This document shows positions 50,801 to 59,228 of a stretch of 64,000 nt of DNA, in pieces. The stretch spans positions 120,001-184,000 of the forward strand of contig NC_018336.1 in assembly GCF_000234665.1 (NCBI RefSeq), given 5' to 3'. Position 1 is the stretch's first letter. Every line of letters starts with the position of its first letter. This DNA comes from Leishmania mexicana MHOM/GT/2001/U1103 (lineage: Eukaryota; Euglenozoa; Kinetoplastea; Trypanosomatida; Trypanosomatidae). The position numbers were made by a program, and so were the translations under genes. The notes below the pieces were generated by a model. The model was not told where the DNA came from, made no database searches, and saw only the letters and a program-made list of their open reading frames with translations.

Positions 50801-52753
50801 CCGCTTGGGCCGCAGCACGTCGCAAAAGACGCCGTCGACGCAAATGCGCGAGAGCACGGTGCGGCCACCGGAAAGACGAGGCAGGACGAAGGCATGGTGG
50901 GTGCATGTGAGGTGGTGCAGCCACCCCTCGCGCCACACCCAATCCAGCAGCAGCGATTGCCGCTCGCAGTGCAGCAGAGCACTGCCATCAAGCAGGCGCT
51001 CGTTCTTGGCCATCGTCAGCCGGTACGGTGGGGGCAGCGGGGTACGGCGTGCGACTGGTACGCTCCCAACGTACTGCCGCTCCTGCCCATCCAAGCGCGC
51101 ATACGCGTCCCGCACACAGGCCCCCGCGTCGCTCTCCTGAATGAAGGAGCAGATGCTCATAGCGACCTTCGCAATCATCCATCGCCACCCCAGCTGCTCG
51201 AGTCGGCGCCGCGGCGCAGGGGCCACGGCACGCAGCGTGGCGTGTGCTGCAGTGGGGGAGTCCGCTAGGTAGCCCAAAATGGTATCCCAGGGAACGTCGT
51301 CGCCCTTGTGCGCGGCAGGGGCCGACAGCAGCGGCGGAGGCCCCGCATCTCCCAATGGGCCACATGTTCCCGACTCCGCGCCAGGGGCTTGGTCCCAAGA
51401 AACGACGACCGCCCGCTGATAAGGTGGCGCGTGCGGATGAGCCGCAGCATCGAGCTGCAAAGCGAAGTCCTGCACTTGCCTAAGAACCAGCTCCTGGATG
51501 TCTAGCGGTACCGTGAGCTTCCCAGACACACCATCCAGCTGCTGCCGCGCATCTGGCTGCAGTGCTCGCTGCGCATCTATGTACTTCTGGAGCAGGTTGC
51601 AAAGAGCGTCAGCGGGTGTGGGCAGCTCTCGCTGCCCGTTCATAAGCGCGCCATCGACGGTGACGTGAGCTGGCGTACGCATCTCTGAAACATCGATCGC
51701 CCGATGTAGCAGTGGCATCGGTGCCTTCAGAGACGGCGGCAGCGAGGAGAGCCCCGAGCGCAGCATGGCCGAAAACGTCGCTTTGTCGCGGGGGGCGAGA
51801 GTCAGCAGCGACTGTTGGTTTGCGAACTCCCGCGCATCGCTGCTGCCGCCGTTACGCTGCGGCGGCCTCTGTGGCAGCAGGCTGCCGGTCTCGGAGGAGT
51901 GAAGTTGCAATGTTATCATGTGCGCTCTGCCGCTGTGGTTGAGATTACGGCTGTGGAGACTATGGGGCTCGGGCTGCATTAGTGGACTGAGCGGTGTCGC
52001 CATGTCGATTGGGGCGCCGAGGGGCACGGTGTAGGCCGTCGCGAACCCGCTCTGCGCGTCGCTTGGATGTCCCCCGTAGGGGGGCAATCGTGAAGGATGC
52101 GCACTTTCGGATGAAGACCCACTACGCCCTTTCAGCTGCAAGGACGCTGGAGCCCGCGTCATCCGTACTCCCGAGTCGCCGCCGTCTCGCTCTGCTTCAC
52201 TTCGTGGCGCCGCCTGCTTATCTTGGCGCGACCCTCCTGCGGTGCCGCGCCATGCATAGGGAGTGCAGGACGTGGCTGAGTGTGGCACCGTCATCTCTGT
52301 AGCAAGAGGTGGGGTACGACTCGCCCATCCCGCTCGCAGTGACTTGCCTGGTGTCGTCCACGAGATCGACGTGGACGTGCTTGTCGCAGCCATCCCCCCT
52401 TCCGGTGATGTGGCATTGTTAAGAGACGGTGTGTTCCCTACCGAGCCAGTAGCCCTGGATGCTGCGACAGAGGACCATGGCACCGGCACCTGGCGCAGCG
52501 AGAACGCATTTCCTGCCAGTCGCTGAAGCCCCACAAGCGCAGGCACAGATACTTTAGAGTGCTCGGAGGCGGCAACGAGGTTCGCCGATTGCGAAGCAGG
52601 CAACTGTGTGAGCGAGTTTGTGGGGAGAGAAGCGCCCCTGGTGCCGGCAGACACGGACGACACCTCAGAAGTGGAGAGCGTGGTGCGGGACAGGAATGGC
52701 GATGTAGCGGCGCATGGCGGACCGTGTGGGGATTGCGACGGGGAGGTACTCAT
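47804..52753 (-). CDS. Large leucine-rich-repeat protein (1649 aa)
   Basis: ATG 52753 starts MSTSPSQSPHGPPCAA. Residues 1 to about 330 are low complexity (Ser, Pro, Thr). A mid-region contains ordered blocks near 540-700 (LDWVWREGWLHHLTCTHHAF and RICVDGVFCDVLRPKRNR). An acidic segment (DWEEDEDEEDYG) lies near 950. About residues 1164-1649 form a regular array of leucine-rich repeats with a period of about 46 residues made of two alternating units (ALRxLxLxGC ... LPxLExLxL). LRR arrays bind proteins, and large LRR proteins are common in trypanosomatids. No signal peptide or membrane anchor is evident, so it is probably intracellular. Partners unknown. Confidence 0.85.
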   Translation of the reverse strand: MSTSPSQSPHGPPCAATSPFLSRTTLSTSEVSSVSAGTRGASLPTNSLTQLPASQSANLVAASEHSKVSVPALVGLQRLAGNAFSLRQVPVPWSSVAASRATGSVGNTPSLNNATSPEGGMAATSTSTSISWTTPGKSLRAGWASRTPPLATEMTVPHSATSCTPYAWRGTAGGSRQDKQAAPRSEAERDGGDSGVRMTRAPASLQLKGRSGSSSESAHPSRLPPYGGHPSDAQSGFATAYTVPLGAPIDMATPLSPLMQPEPHSLHSRNLNHSGRAHMITLQLHSSETGSLLPQRPPQRNGGSSDAREFANQQSLLTLAPRDKATFSAMLRSGLSSLPPSLKAPMPLLHRAIDVSEMRTPAHVTVDGALMNGQRELPTPADALCNLLQKYIDAQRALQPDARQQLDGVSGKLTVPLDIQELVLRQVQDFALQLDAAAHPHAPPYQRAVVVSWDQAPGAESGTCGPLGDAGPPPLLSAPAAHKGDDVPWDTILGYLADSPTAAHATLRAVAPAPRRRLEQLGWRWMIAKVAMSICSFIQESDAGACVRDAYARLDGQERQYVGSVPVARRTPLPPPYRLTMAKNERLLDGSALLHCERQSLLLDWVWREGWLHHLTCTHHAFVLPRLSGGRTVLSRICVDGVFCDVLRPKRNRLDGAGGEGKSGSGGAFTTSGGAGDMRAKAAYGAQLTPLPLPILEKRPAEALSATRKLLDDAVSAISREWARSAAASRSKQLQVTLAPISQSSRANTPSSTVTAAMESSLANPPQEAERHYRLNTVTDLPHHPHYGHASLPVLVEDVSGTVHLLCTNKTRLDTAEMRGWVGAWLRHHHRLPRQPICSSAAEFLLVRSPSVPLHAVDNEVSEGDRVVGTTAATVAPSLQADVGRTRHTDRTSPRGEDGAAPNPPLLTDSVSPPKGDWEEDEDEEDYGAAMPELVFTLDGSRDHANMANAEGLAGVVAVGEAGHAGRDPAAEYCFRVRLQDWRNKRHSVVRRMNEVDPPWLMLGDASGPQPRPLALHLTEQHIPWLAHQLCPDSEGGGLLDLQELHLFVTESLLPPGWAAAWRWCMSVLRHRKNLLVLSVAARPWAPVMAEGAASDLHSDGESYDASEVTGVLGAFTAHAAMFTAPLQVLSLQGAVADAAAPLFCDVSCEAHTEVGEEGVSPSLERLRELYVSVRSGPSAGGSPCSVGLDDVHVTATVYPALQVLWLDTPRLRHIHLDDLLVLRELHLISEATFACSTLRGVELLPHLEVLHLERAVIDDCSFFGDCPALRELLLHACRLSPFLPSLAIVPDSGGGRLEELRGVERAPRLETLSLCYTEEVRNLQNFARCRSLRRILLTRCNGISSSSIAGLEDLPHLELLAMEYTRVSGLSHFASTPALRVLRVDGCKRVLHSSVMGLENAALLTELSLKSTNVSTVANFGGGCRSLRSLDLSGCRHLDVDGLQGIQALPQLEILCLSHMPITDVDFLADCVRLTALYLEGCTELLPTSLEGLQHAPRLRKIVANGCPTLTRVGRLGKCAALEVFAVAGATALTVEGLQGIEQGGHIEYLDLSSTAVHTLRFLVGGCRALRYLSVKGCRRITSIGALHGVEELPRLQALNMESLDVHGPLDFLATSTSLRYVSYAGCARLSSDDVQALRRSGVQTAIP

Positions 52754-54100
52754 TCTAAGCTACTCGGCAGCGAAACAAAGTATGGGCGAGGGGTCAAAGA
52801 AGCAGTGTGGTCGTACGCGACTGCGGGGTGGCCTGCACCCAAGTGTGTCGTTCAAGTCCGTATACGCGTGTATGGGTGTGTGTGTGTGGAGAGGTCTCGT
52901 TCCCCGAGGATGGCGTGCACCCCACCTCAAACGGACGGCAAAGATGGCCCTTTCTTTGCGTTTTCTGTCGTTGTGAGGATGTGGGGCTCAGCGCGCATGG
53001 AAGGGCGGGTAAAGCGGAGTGCGCAAGGCAAGGCTTTCGAATGAGGAGAAAAGTGTTGAAACTGGCGGGTAGACTGGACGCCTCCGCGCTACGAGTGCTT
53101 GTGCGCGTGAGGTAGAGAATGGAAAGCTGCCGGCAGTCGCTGCGCCGCGTAGGATGCGAAGGAGGGTGAGGGCACCACTGCAGCTGAGCCAAAGGACGAA
53201 CACACACACACGCACACGGCTCTGGAGATGAGCAGGCGGTTGCGGATGTGAGGAAAGTAGGGGAGAGGGGCTGTGTCATTGACACGGACGAGGCGTGCGT
53301 GTGGCGGCAGTCCTCCGTGGCAAAGCAAGAGTTGCCGACGCACGCACCCCTGTGTGCCTGTTTACGAGGACGTTCTGAAGACCTTGGGGTGAGGTATGTG
53401 TGTGTGTGTATGTGTGTGTGTGGGGGGGGGGGCAAGAAGACCTCCAGCGGCATACGGAAAGAGGAAGAAGGCGATACAGTGTTTTGAAGGGAGGTCCCGG
53501 TAGCAAGGGTGGCCATCACTCGCGACACACAACCAGCTGCGCCTGCGCAGCGATGAGGCGCGCATGAGAAGTAGGCAAACACAAGGCGGCGGAAACAAAC
53601 TTTGCCGACAGCATCACCACTCTCCACGCGCACTACTCACCGCAGTGGTGGAAGTCGACAGAGGAGCCTACTGTTGCGCCGGCGAGTCCTCATGAGCACG
53701 GTGCGTGTACACAAGTGCCTTGACGCTAAGCAGCTGCTCTGCAAAACGGTGCACGCGTGCTCCCAGGCATGCCCGCAGCGTGTTACCAGAACCCATGTGA
53801 TCGTCTTCTGCATTTTGTCTCGCCTTGATTTCCATGTGTTTGTGCGCTTGTGTGTCCAGCTGGGGCAGAAGAAAGGGGACATGTTCGCGTAGCCTGCGGC
53901 TGCCCATTTTCACTCCGTTACATTACACGATTCGGTGCATTCCTCCACCGCTTCGCCGCGGGCGCGGTGAGAGAGCACACCACCACACCCGTAGGCCCCT
54001 GGCCCTCAATCCTCTTGGAAAAGTAGACCACGGAAAGGGGGAGGGGCACTGTCGTTAAATTGCCCACACAGCCCACGTCAGCGAAGCAGAGTTACTGCTC
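52754..54100. other. Intergenic region
   Basis: 1.35 kb with GT and G-run microsatellites (53398-53431) and CA tracts (53201-53217). No gene supported. Confidence 0.65.
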
Positions 54101-54706
54101 TCAGTGGGCATCGCATTCGTGTCTCTGGTGGCTCACCATCGTCAGCCGCTGCTCTCCCGTGAATACCACCGTTCCTGGGCCGTCCACCCGCAGCTCTGTA
54201 AACCCATCCAGCCCCAGCCGAATGTTCAGCTGCGTAGCGATGTCTGTCGGGCATGGCAACAGAAATGTGTTTGACAGGCCTGCTGACGCGTCGTGCCGCC
54301 GAGGCAAAAGGGAGGCTACGGTGTACCTTGGCAACGGTGCGGCAGCCGCCGCCGCATCGCTGTGGTCGACTTCTGTTGACGGAACTGTGAAGGTTTGTGC
54401 GTAGGTCAACCGCTGCACATCGAGCGGGAAGCATGCCACCACATACTCCTCCACCTTGTTGTTAGAGGTCAACGTGCGCACAATGGCGCGAACGGAATGC
54501 ACCGTCGCAGCAGGTGAGATGCCCCGAGGCCCCTCATACGCTCTCAACACCTCCAACGACGGCGGAGGAAGATACACCAGGTGCGACAACCGAAGAGAGC
54601 CGTTGACGTCCAGGGAGGTGTCCAGTGCGGTCCACCGGTACGGCTCGCCGTCCTGGACGGAGGCCTGGAAGAATGTCTCGCGCTCCGCCGCCAATACCTC
54701 CCTCAT
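54101..54706 (-). CDS. Conserved hypothetical protein (201 aa)
   Basis: First ATG at 54706 (MREVLAAERETFF). The longer frame starts with GTG at 54781 and precedes the inferred splice AG, so it is not used. The protein looks like a small beta-rich fold (SLRLSHLVYLPPPSLEVL, EEYVVACFPLDVQRLTYAQTF, DGFTELRVDGPGTVVF) with a short Ala run near 140. No known domain, membrane span or targeting signal. Confidence 0.68.
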   Translation of the reverse strand: MREVLAAERETFFQASVQDGEPYRWTALDTSLDVNGSLRLSHLVYLPPPSLEVLRAYEGPRGISPAATVHSVRAIVRTLTSNNKVEEYVVACFPLDVQRLTYAQTFTVPSTEVDHSDAAAAAAPLPRYTVASLLPRRHDASAGLSNTFLLPCPTDIATQLNIRLGLDGFTELRVDGPGTVVFTGEQRLTMVSHQRHECDAH

Positions 54707-54742
54707 CGAGAGAGCGAAGAACGTATTTGGAGACGGACTCGA

Positions 54743-54810
54743 CTCAGCGAAATTATGCGCGGCGAATGGGCGCGCACACACGCGAACGAAAAGAAAAAGT
54801 CACGAAGAAA
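54743..54810 (-). promoter_or_regulatory. Inferred spliced-leader acceptor of the 201-aa gene
   Basis: Minus strand TTTCTTCGTGACTTTTTCTT and following pyrimidines, then first AG at 54744-54743 (GCTGAG). This gives a 36-nt 5'UTR to ATG 54706. Confidence 0.55.
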
Positions 54811-56367
54811 CGCGCTGCTCCGCACGCTTCGGCTTCACCGGTGCCTCAGACTGCGCGACGCTTCAGCGGATCCAAGGCGCTGCGTCGAGCACTGCCTGGC
54901 GCCAGTGAGAGCGAAGCGGGAGAGCAGGGAGAGAGGAGGGCACACTTTAGGCAGGAGAGGAGAGCAATGAGCGAAAGATGCAAGGAAAGTAATAGCAAGA
55001 GCAGCGCATCGTCGTCACATGCAGGCCCGCAGAGAGCGCGTGAAAGCGGTGTGTGGGTGTGCAAGACCGAGAGAGAATAGTGCTCTGTGATGCGCTCAAG
55101 GGGGAGGAAGCGGGGGCGGATGGCGTGCGCCGGTTCAAACTCCCCATTAGGAGGTATTCGATCAATGTTTGCCCTTCTTCGTTGCCTGGAGAGCACAGAA
55201 AGAGTCGCCTCCCCGCCACTTAACTGTCAACATGTACGACACACGTCCACAAACTTATACAAGCGCTCGCACGAGCAGTCACAAGTCGTGCCCGCGTGCG
55301 GGCAGACGTCAACGCGCGCGCATCTTCGTGCTCGTTTTATGTGTTCTTCCACGAGAGGGAGGCCCGACAGCAGCACAGTAAGTGTTCTCCAGATACCGGC
55401 AGAGGAGAAGAGGGGGGGGAAGCAACGTAGAAAATAGGTAGGGGAGAAGAAGAGGGGGACCAAAGCGCGTGCGCACCTCAGTCCCCCGCGTGTTCCAGCC
55501 CTCCGTGATTTCCATCACGCTCCTCAGCGCCCCTTTCACCTCATGGCTTGGTGGTCTATCGAACGCACGTGAAGGGTACTATGTCTGTGGTTGGCATTTC
55601 GAGCAGAGAGATCTATGCCTTCTCGAATACGCGGCGCAGGCACGAGAAAGACTCAGAGCGAAGGATCCTCGACGCAGCGCTGACCCTCACCCGCTTCGCA
55701 ATGCTGAGCCGACAAAGGGCTGCCGCATCACCTAAGAGAGGTGGTTACTTACAGGTAGATACACATCTAAACACACAGAGAGATGCAAGAGGGGAGCAAG
55801 AGGCACAGGGGCTAGATGCGCAGCACTACGCACACAACATCCTATAGAACAACATACAGCAAACACCAGTAGGCCATCAAGGTCGCTACTTCTGCTGAAG
55901 CGCCGGCGGCGGGAGGAGGGCGGGGCACACTAACGCGCAGGCGGCAGCACTCAGCAGTGAGGTGGGGTGCACAGTGCAAGTGAGGGTGCGAGAGAGAGTG
56001 TGTCAGACAAGCACAGAGACAAGAAGTGAGAGTGCCTGGCAAGACAGCACAGATGCATGACATGATGGGCATGAAAAGAACAGAAGGGACATTGAGGGAC
56101 GCACGCGAGCACCGGTGAGTCGGACAGGTGCGTGGGTGTGTCCCGAGACACAGGGAAGAAGGTGTCTTGCGCGAATGGCTTGTCAAACTGATAATTCAGA
56201 GGACTCTAATGCAGTGCGTGGCTCCCGCCTCTCTTCTCTTTCCTTCCCGCACCCACCATCAGCTGGAGCGCGTATTTGACCTAACTTCATGATAACCGAC
56301 GTTCACTACCCCGTTTTCTCGTCGACGTTTTCTCCACTCCAGTGCATGAAAAGGGTGTGTTATCCTT

Positions 56368-56763
56368 CCCCAGCGTGTGCCCGCTCTCTGCCGTCCAACA
56401 CGAGTCCCAGCTCCACACCGCCCCAGCACGTCACAGGCCCCATCCCGCCCAGCGAAGCAGCGGCGCACACGCGGTACAGCAATGCGTCCACACAGTCATC
56501 TCAGCACCGCCTCCGCCTCAAGCCCTCACCACCACCACGGCCGCCTCGCAGGTCGCTCAGACGCAACGTCGTCCACGGCCTGCCATCTGACACCAGCAGC
56601 GACACATCGCTCCCACCCCTCCCCACGTCGCAGGCACCTGGCCCTGTCACCACCAGGGGTAGCGCGGCAGTTGGCAGGGATAGCTGGGGGGTTGCGTCGC
56701 TTCCATCCAGGGAGAGAGTCGGTGTGCGTGCACTGGGCCCTGAGCTGCCACGCACCGAGAGGC
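56368..56763 (-). repeat. SIDER2-like short retroposon, copy 4
   Basis: Same 395-bp unit, starting only about 150 bp after the NFU1 stop, so almost certainly in its 3'UTR. It is followed by a CA run and CCGTCGTCATCAGGGA (56783-56799), as in copy 3. Confidence 0.85.
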
Positions 56764-56916
56764 TTACCCACATACACACACACCGTCGTCATCAGGGAGT
56801 GCGTGCGGAGTAAGAAAAGTATCAGTGAATCGCCTACATCGAACAGAGGAGGGAGAAACAAAAGGAGTGGGAACGCAGCAGAGCCCAAGTAGTATGGTGC
56901 GCCCCCATGACGAGCA

Positions 56917-58263
56917 TCACAACGGTGCAGCAGCAGAGCAGGCAGTTTCGGCTTCTCCAGCAGAGGACGCCTGCACTTTGCGCACGATCTTGTACCCACC
57001 TGACGCAGCGCGCGCCGACACCGACGTGGGTGACGGAGAGAACTGCACTGTGCCCTTTGCATTCGGCAAACCGTCATCACCTTCCCCTGCGATTTGGTCT
57101 GTCAGTGGCGAGGATGAGAGGCCGCCGGCGCCTGCTGCTGCAGCGTTACTGCGATGTGCAGCAAAGTCCTCAAATGCGGATGTGACCCGCGAGACGTCCT
57201 TGACCGCGCGCACCTCAGGTATCCAGTGCCGTGTGGTGCGCTCGATCAGATCCACGAGCGTTGTCTTACTACTCTTGCAGGTGCGGCACGCCCCAAGCAG
57301 TTCGACGTGCATGTCGCCCAAGACGGGGTCAAAGCCGACGAAGCGGAGGTCACCACCATCGTCCTGCAGCTGCGGCCGGATCGTGGTGGAGACAAGCTCC
57401 TTGATCAACAGCACCACCTCCGAATCGCCCTCCTCCGGGAGTGTGTCGGCGTGGGGATGGGAGGAGCTGGGGTCGACGTGCGGGTTGCCGCTGCAGATGT
57501 GATCCGTGAGCAGGGCGCTTACGTGCAACTTGAGCTCTGACCAGTCTGTCTCGGCGATCAGTGACTGCAGGGCAGCCTCATCGATTTCTTCGTCCTGCGA
57601 AGATGGCGAAACTGTGAACCCGCCAACATCAAAGGACGCATCCACCGGCGACAACGACGGTGCGGTAGAAGCTGCATTGCAACTACGGGGTTCGGCTGCT
57701 GGCGCGCCGTCCTCCTTTAACACGTCAGCGACGTGCTGCTGCAGCGCCTGCGAGCGCATCGCAGCAGCTTCCTCGTCAGTCCCGTGGTTCTGCTGCACTC
57801 CATTGAACTTCTTGGCAAAGTAGCGGGCCGCCACCGCCGCATCCGCCTCCTCTACGCGCTTCACCGTCACAAAGGACGTACCCACCGTGACTTCCTCCAC
57901 CATTGGGAGCGCCTCAAGCAGTGTGTGGGCTAGTGGAGAAAGGTAGCTGTTTGTGCTGTCGAACACCATCGTGTGCGCGTTGGGCGGCAGAAAGTGCATC
58001 TCATCGACATAAAACTTGTAACACGCGTCGTTGGGGGTCGGCTGGAAGCGGACAAAGACGGTCCGCTGAGGAACGCGGCAGCAGGGAACGAAAGACGGAC
58101 GCGAGGAGCCTTGGCGCGACGCAAGGCCTCGCCGCCAAGTCGTTGGCGACACAGGGAGCAAGGCAATGAGAGAGACGCTGAGGCCACCGAATTTCATGCA
58201 AGCAGCTGCTGCTCTGCCGGGCTCCCCTGCAGGCCGCCGCAGAGACAGCACGCGCGTTCGCAT
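56917..58263 (-). CDS. NFU1: NFU1-type mitochondrial iron-sulfur cluster scaffold
   Basis: NFU proteins carry or deliver [4Fe-4S] clusters to mitochondrial enzymes such as lipoyl synthase. Residues 1-68 are Arg/Ala/Ser-rich with a presequence-like pattern. The Nfu N-terminal domain begins VRFQPTPND (71-79) and runs to about 155 (RYFAKKFNG). After a linker of about 130 mainly acidic/Ser residues, the NifU C-terminal domain at about 285-350 has IRPQLQDDGGDL (295-306) and the cluster-binding CxxC at C326 and C329 (GACRTCKSS). It ends with a low-complexity tail of about 90 residues. At 448 aa it is much longer than human NFU1 (about 250) because of the linker and tail. ATG 58263 is used; ATG 58197 is an alternative. 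Confidence 0.92.
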   Translation of the reverse strand: MRTRVLSLRRPAGEPGRAAAACMKFGGLSVSLIALLPVSPTTWRRGLASRQGSSRPSFVPCCRVPQRTVFVRFQPTPNDACYKFYVDEMHFLPPNAHTMVFDSTNSYLSPLAHTLLEALPMVEEVTVGTSFVTVKRVEEADAAVAARYFAKKFNGVQQNHGTDEEAAAMRSQALQQHVADVLKEDGAPAAEPRSCNAASTAPSLSPVDASFDVGGFTVSPSSQDEEIDEAALQSLIAETDWSELKLHVSALLTDHICSGNPHVDPSSSHPHADTLPEEGDSEVVLLIKELVSTTIRPQLQDDGGDLRFVGFDPVLGDMHVELLGACRTCKSSKTTLVDLIERTTRHWIPEVRAVKDVSRVTSAFEDFAAHRSNAAAAGAGGLSSSPLTDQIAGEGDDGLPNAKGTVQFSPSPTSVSARAASGGYKIVRKVQASSAGEAETACSAAAPL

Positions 58264-58370
58264 CTCAGTTTCGATAGTGAGCGGCCCGTGTAGTGTTTTG
58301 TTTTGTCGTCATTGGCTGCTGCGGCAACTGATGATTCTACGACGCGTTTGGTAGTAATGCGCCCGCACGT

Positions 58371-58400
58371 ACATGCATATATATATATATATATGCATGT
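58371..58400. repeat. Perfect palindrome with an (AT)9 core
   Basis: ACATGC, nine AT units (58377-58394), then GCATGT: a 30-bp perfect inverted repeat that can extrude as a hairpin, lying about 110 bp upstream of the NFU1 start. Confidence 0.9.
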
Positions 58401-58801
58401 GTGTATGCGTGTCCAGAGCAAAAGAGAAGTGGCCGAGGAAGGAGTGAAGCAGGCAGAGCAGCGCGTCGATGACAGCGATGAAAGCGAATCGGCTAGTCCC
58501 ACCATTGGCGGCGTGCGAGAGACGAGCCATCGGCAAGCCCACAGCGCACAGGAACGCGCCTTGACCCTGCGCAGCATGCTGTGGCGCAGTCAGCGTCGCA
58601 AAATAGCAGCTGCACAGCGCATCTAGGTAGTCGGCCCCTTCCCCACTCTACCGATTAAGGCATCGACTCCGCGCTAGGTGGAGGGGCGTTTTGACTCTCG
58701 AATCAAATCCCTGGGTAAACCGCCGAGCTGCCCGGTGGCTCGCCCTTGCATCGCATTGTCTCGTCCTCCGCGCCGGAGAGACATGTGTGTGCACGTACGT
58801 C

Positions 58802-58820
58802 TGTGTGTGTGTGTGTGTGT
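58802..58820. repeat. (TG)n microsatellite
   Basis: About nine TG units followed by GA units. Confidence 0.85.
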
Positions 58821-59228
58821 GAAAGAGAGAGAGCCGTATCTACGACTCGCCAGATAAGAAAGCCGGAAGAGCGCGAGGGAGGGAGAAGGTCACCGTTGCG
58901 CATGAGTTCGAACTCCCGTCTGCGCATCTTTAACTCTCGCTCTCTCCATCGCGGGTGTTCTTGGTCACACCCAGACGCCACTGCTTCAACGGTGCTGGCA
59001 CCGAGGCGCACCGAGGAAGTGGAGAGTGATGGCAGAAGATCGATAAAAGGCCTCCGTTCTCTGGCCCTGTCTAGTCCGCCACTTGAAGAGCAAAGGCAGC
59101 TCGTGGCGAAAAGTAGGGCCTCTGTTCCTTCCCCTCTCCTCGCCACAGTCACACCACCACCAACAGCCTCACACCACCCTAACTGTTGCAGCTCTGCGCC
59201 AAGCCGCTTGCCTTCCATTCGTGGTGCT

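Larger units (their letters stand above)
54707..56916. other. Intergenic, NFU1 3'UTR side, with a SIDER2-like element
   Basis: 2.2 kb with the acceptor above, a repeat at 56368-56763, and otherwise no supported gene. Confidence 0.7.
58264..59228. other. Intergenic region
   Basis: About 1 kb with the AT palindrome at 58371-58400 and a GT tract at 58802-58820. No gene supported. Confidence 0.65.

Noticed and set aside
58630..58720. tRNA-like sequence (TAGGTAGTCGG and CTCTCGAATC resemble A and B boxes)
   Set aside because: The B box deviates at two positions, the T-loop would be eight bases, and the flanks do not form an acceptor stem.
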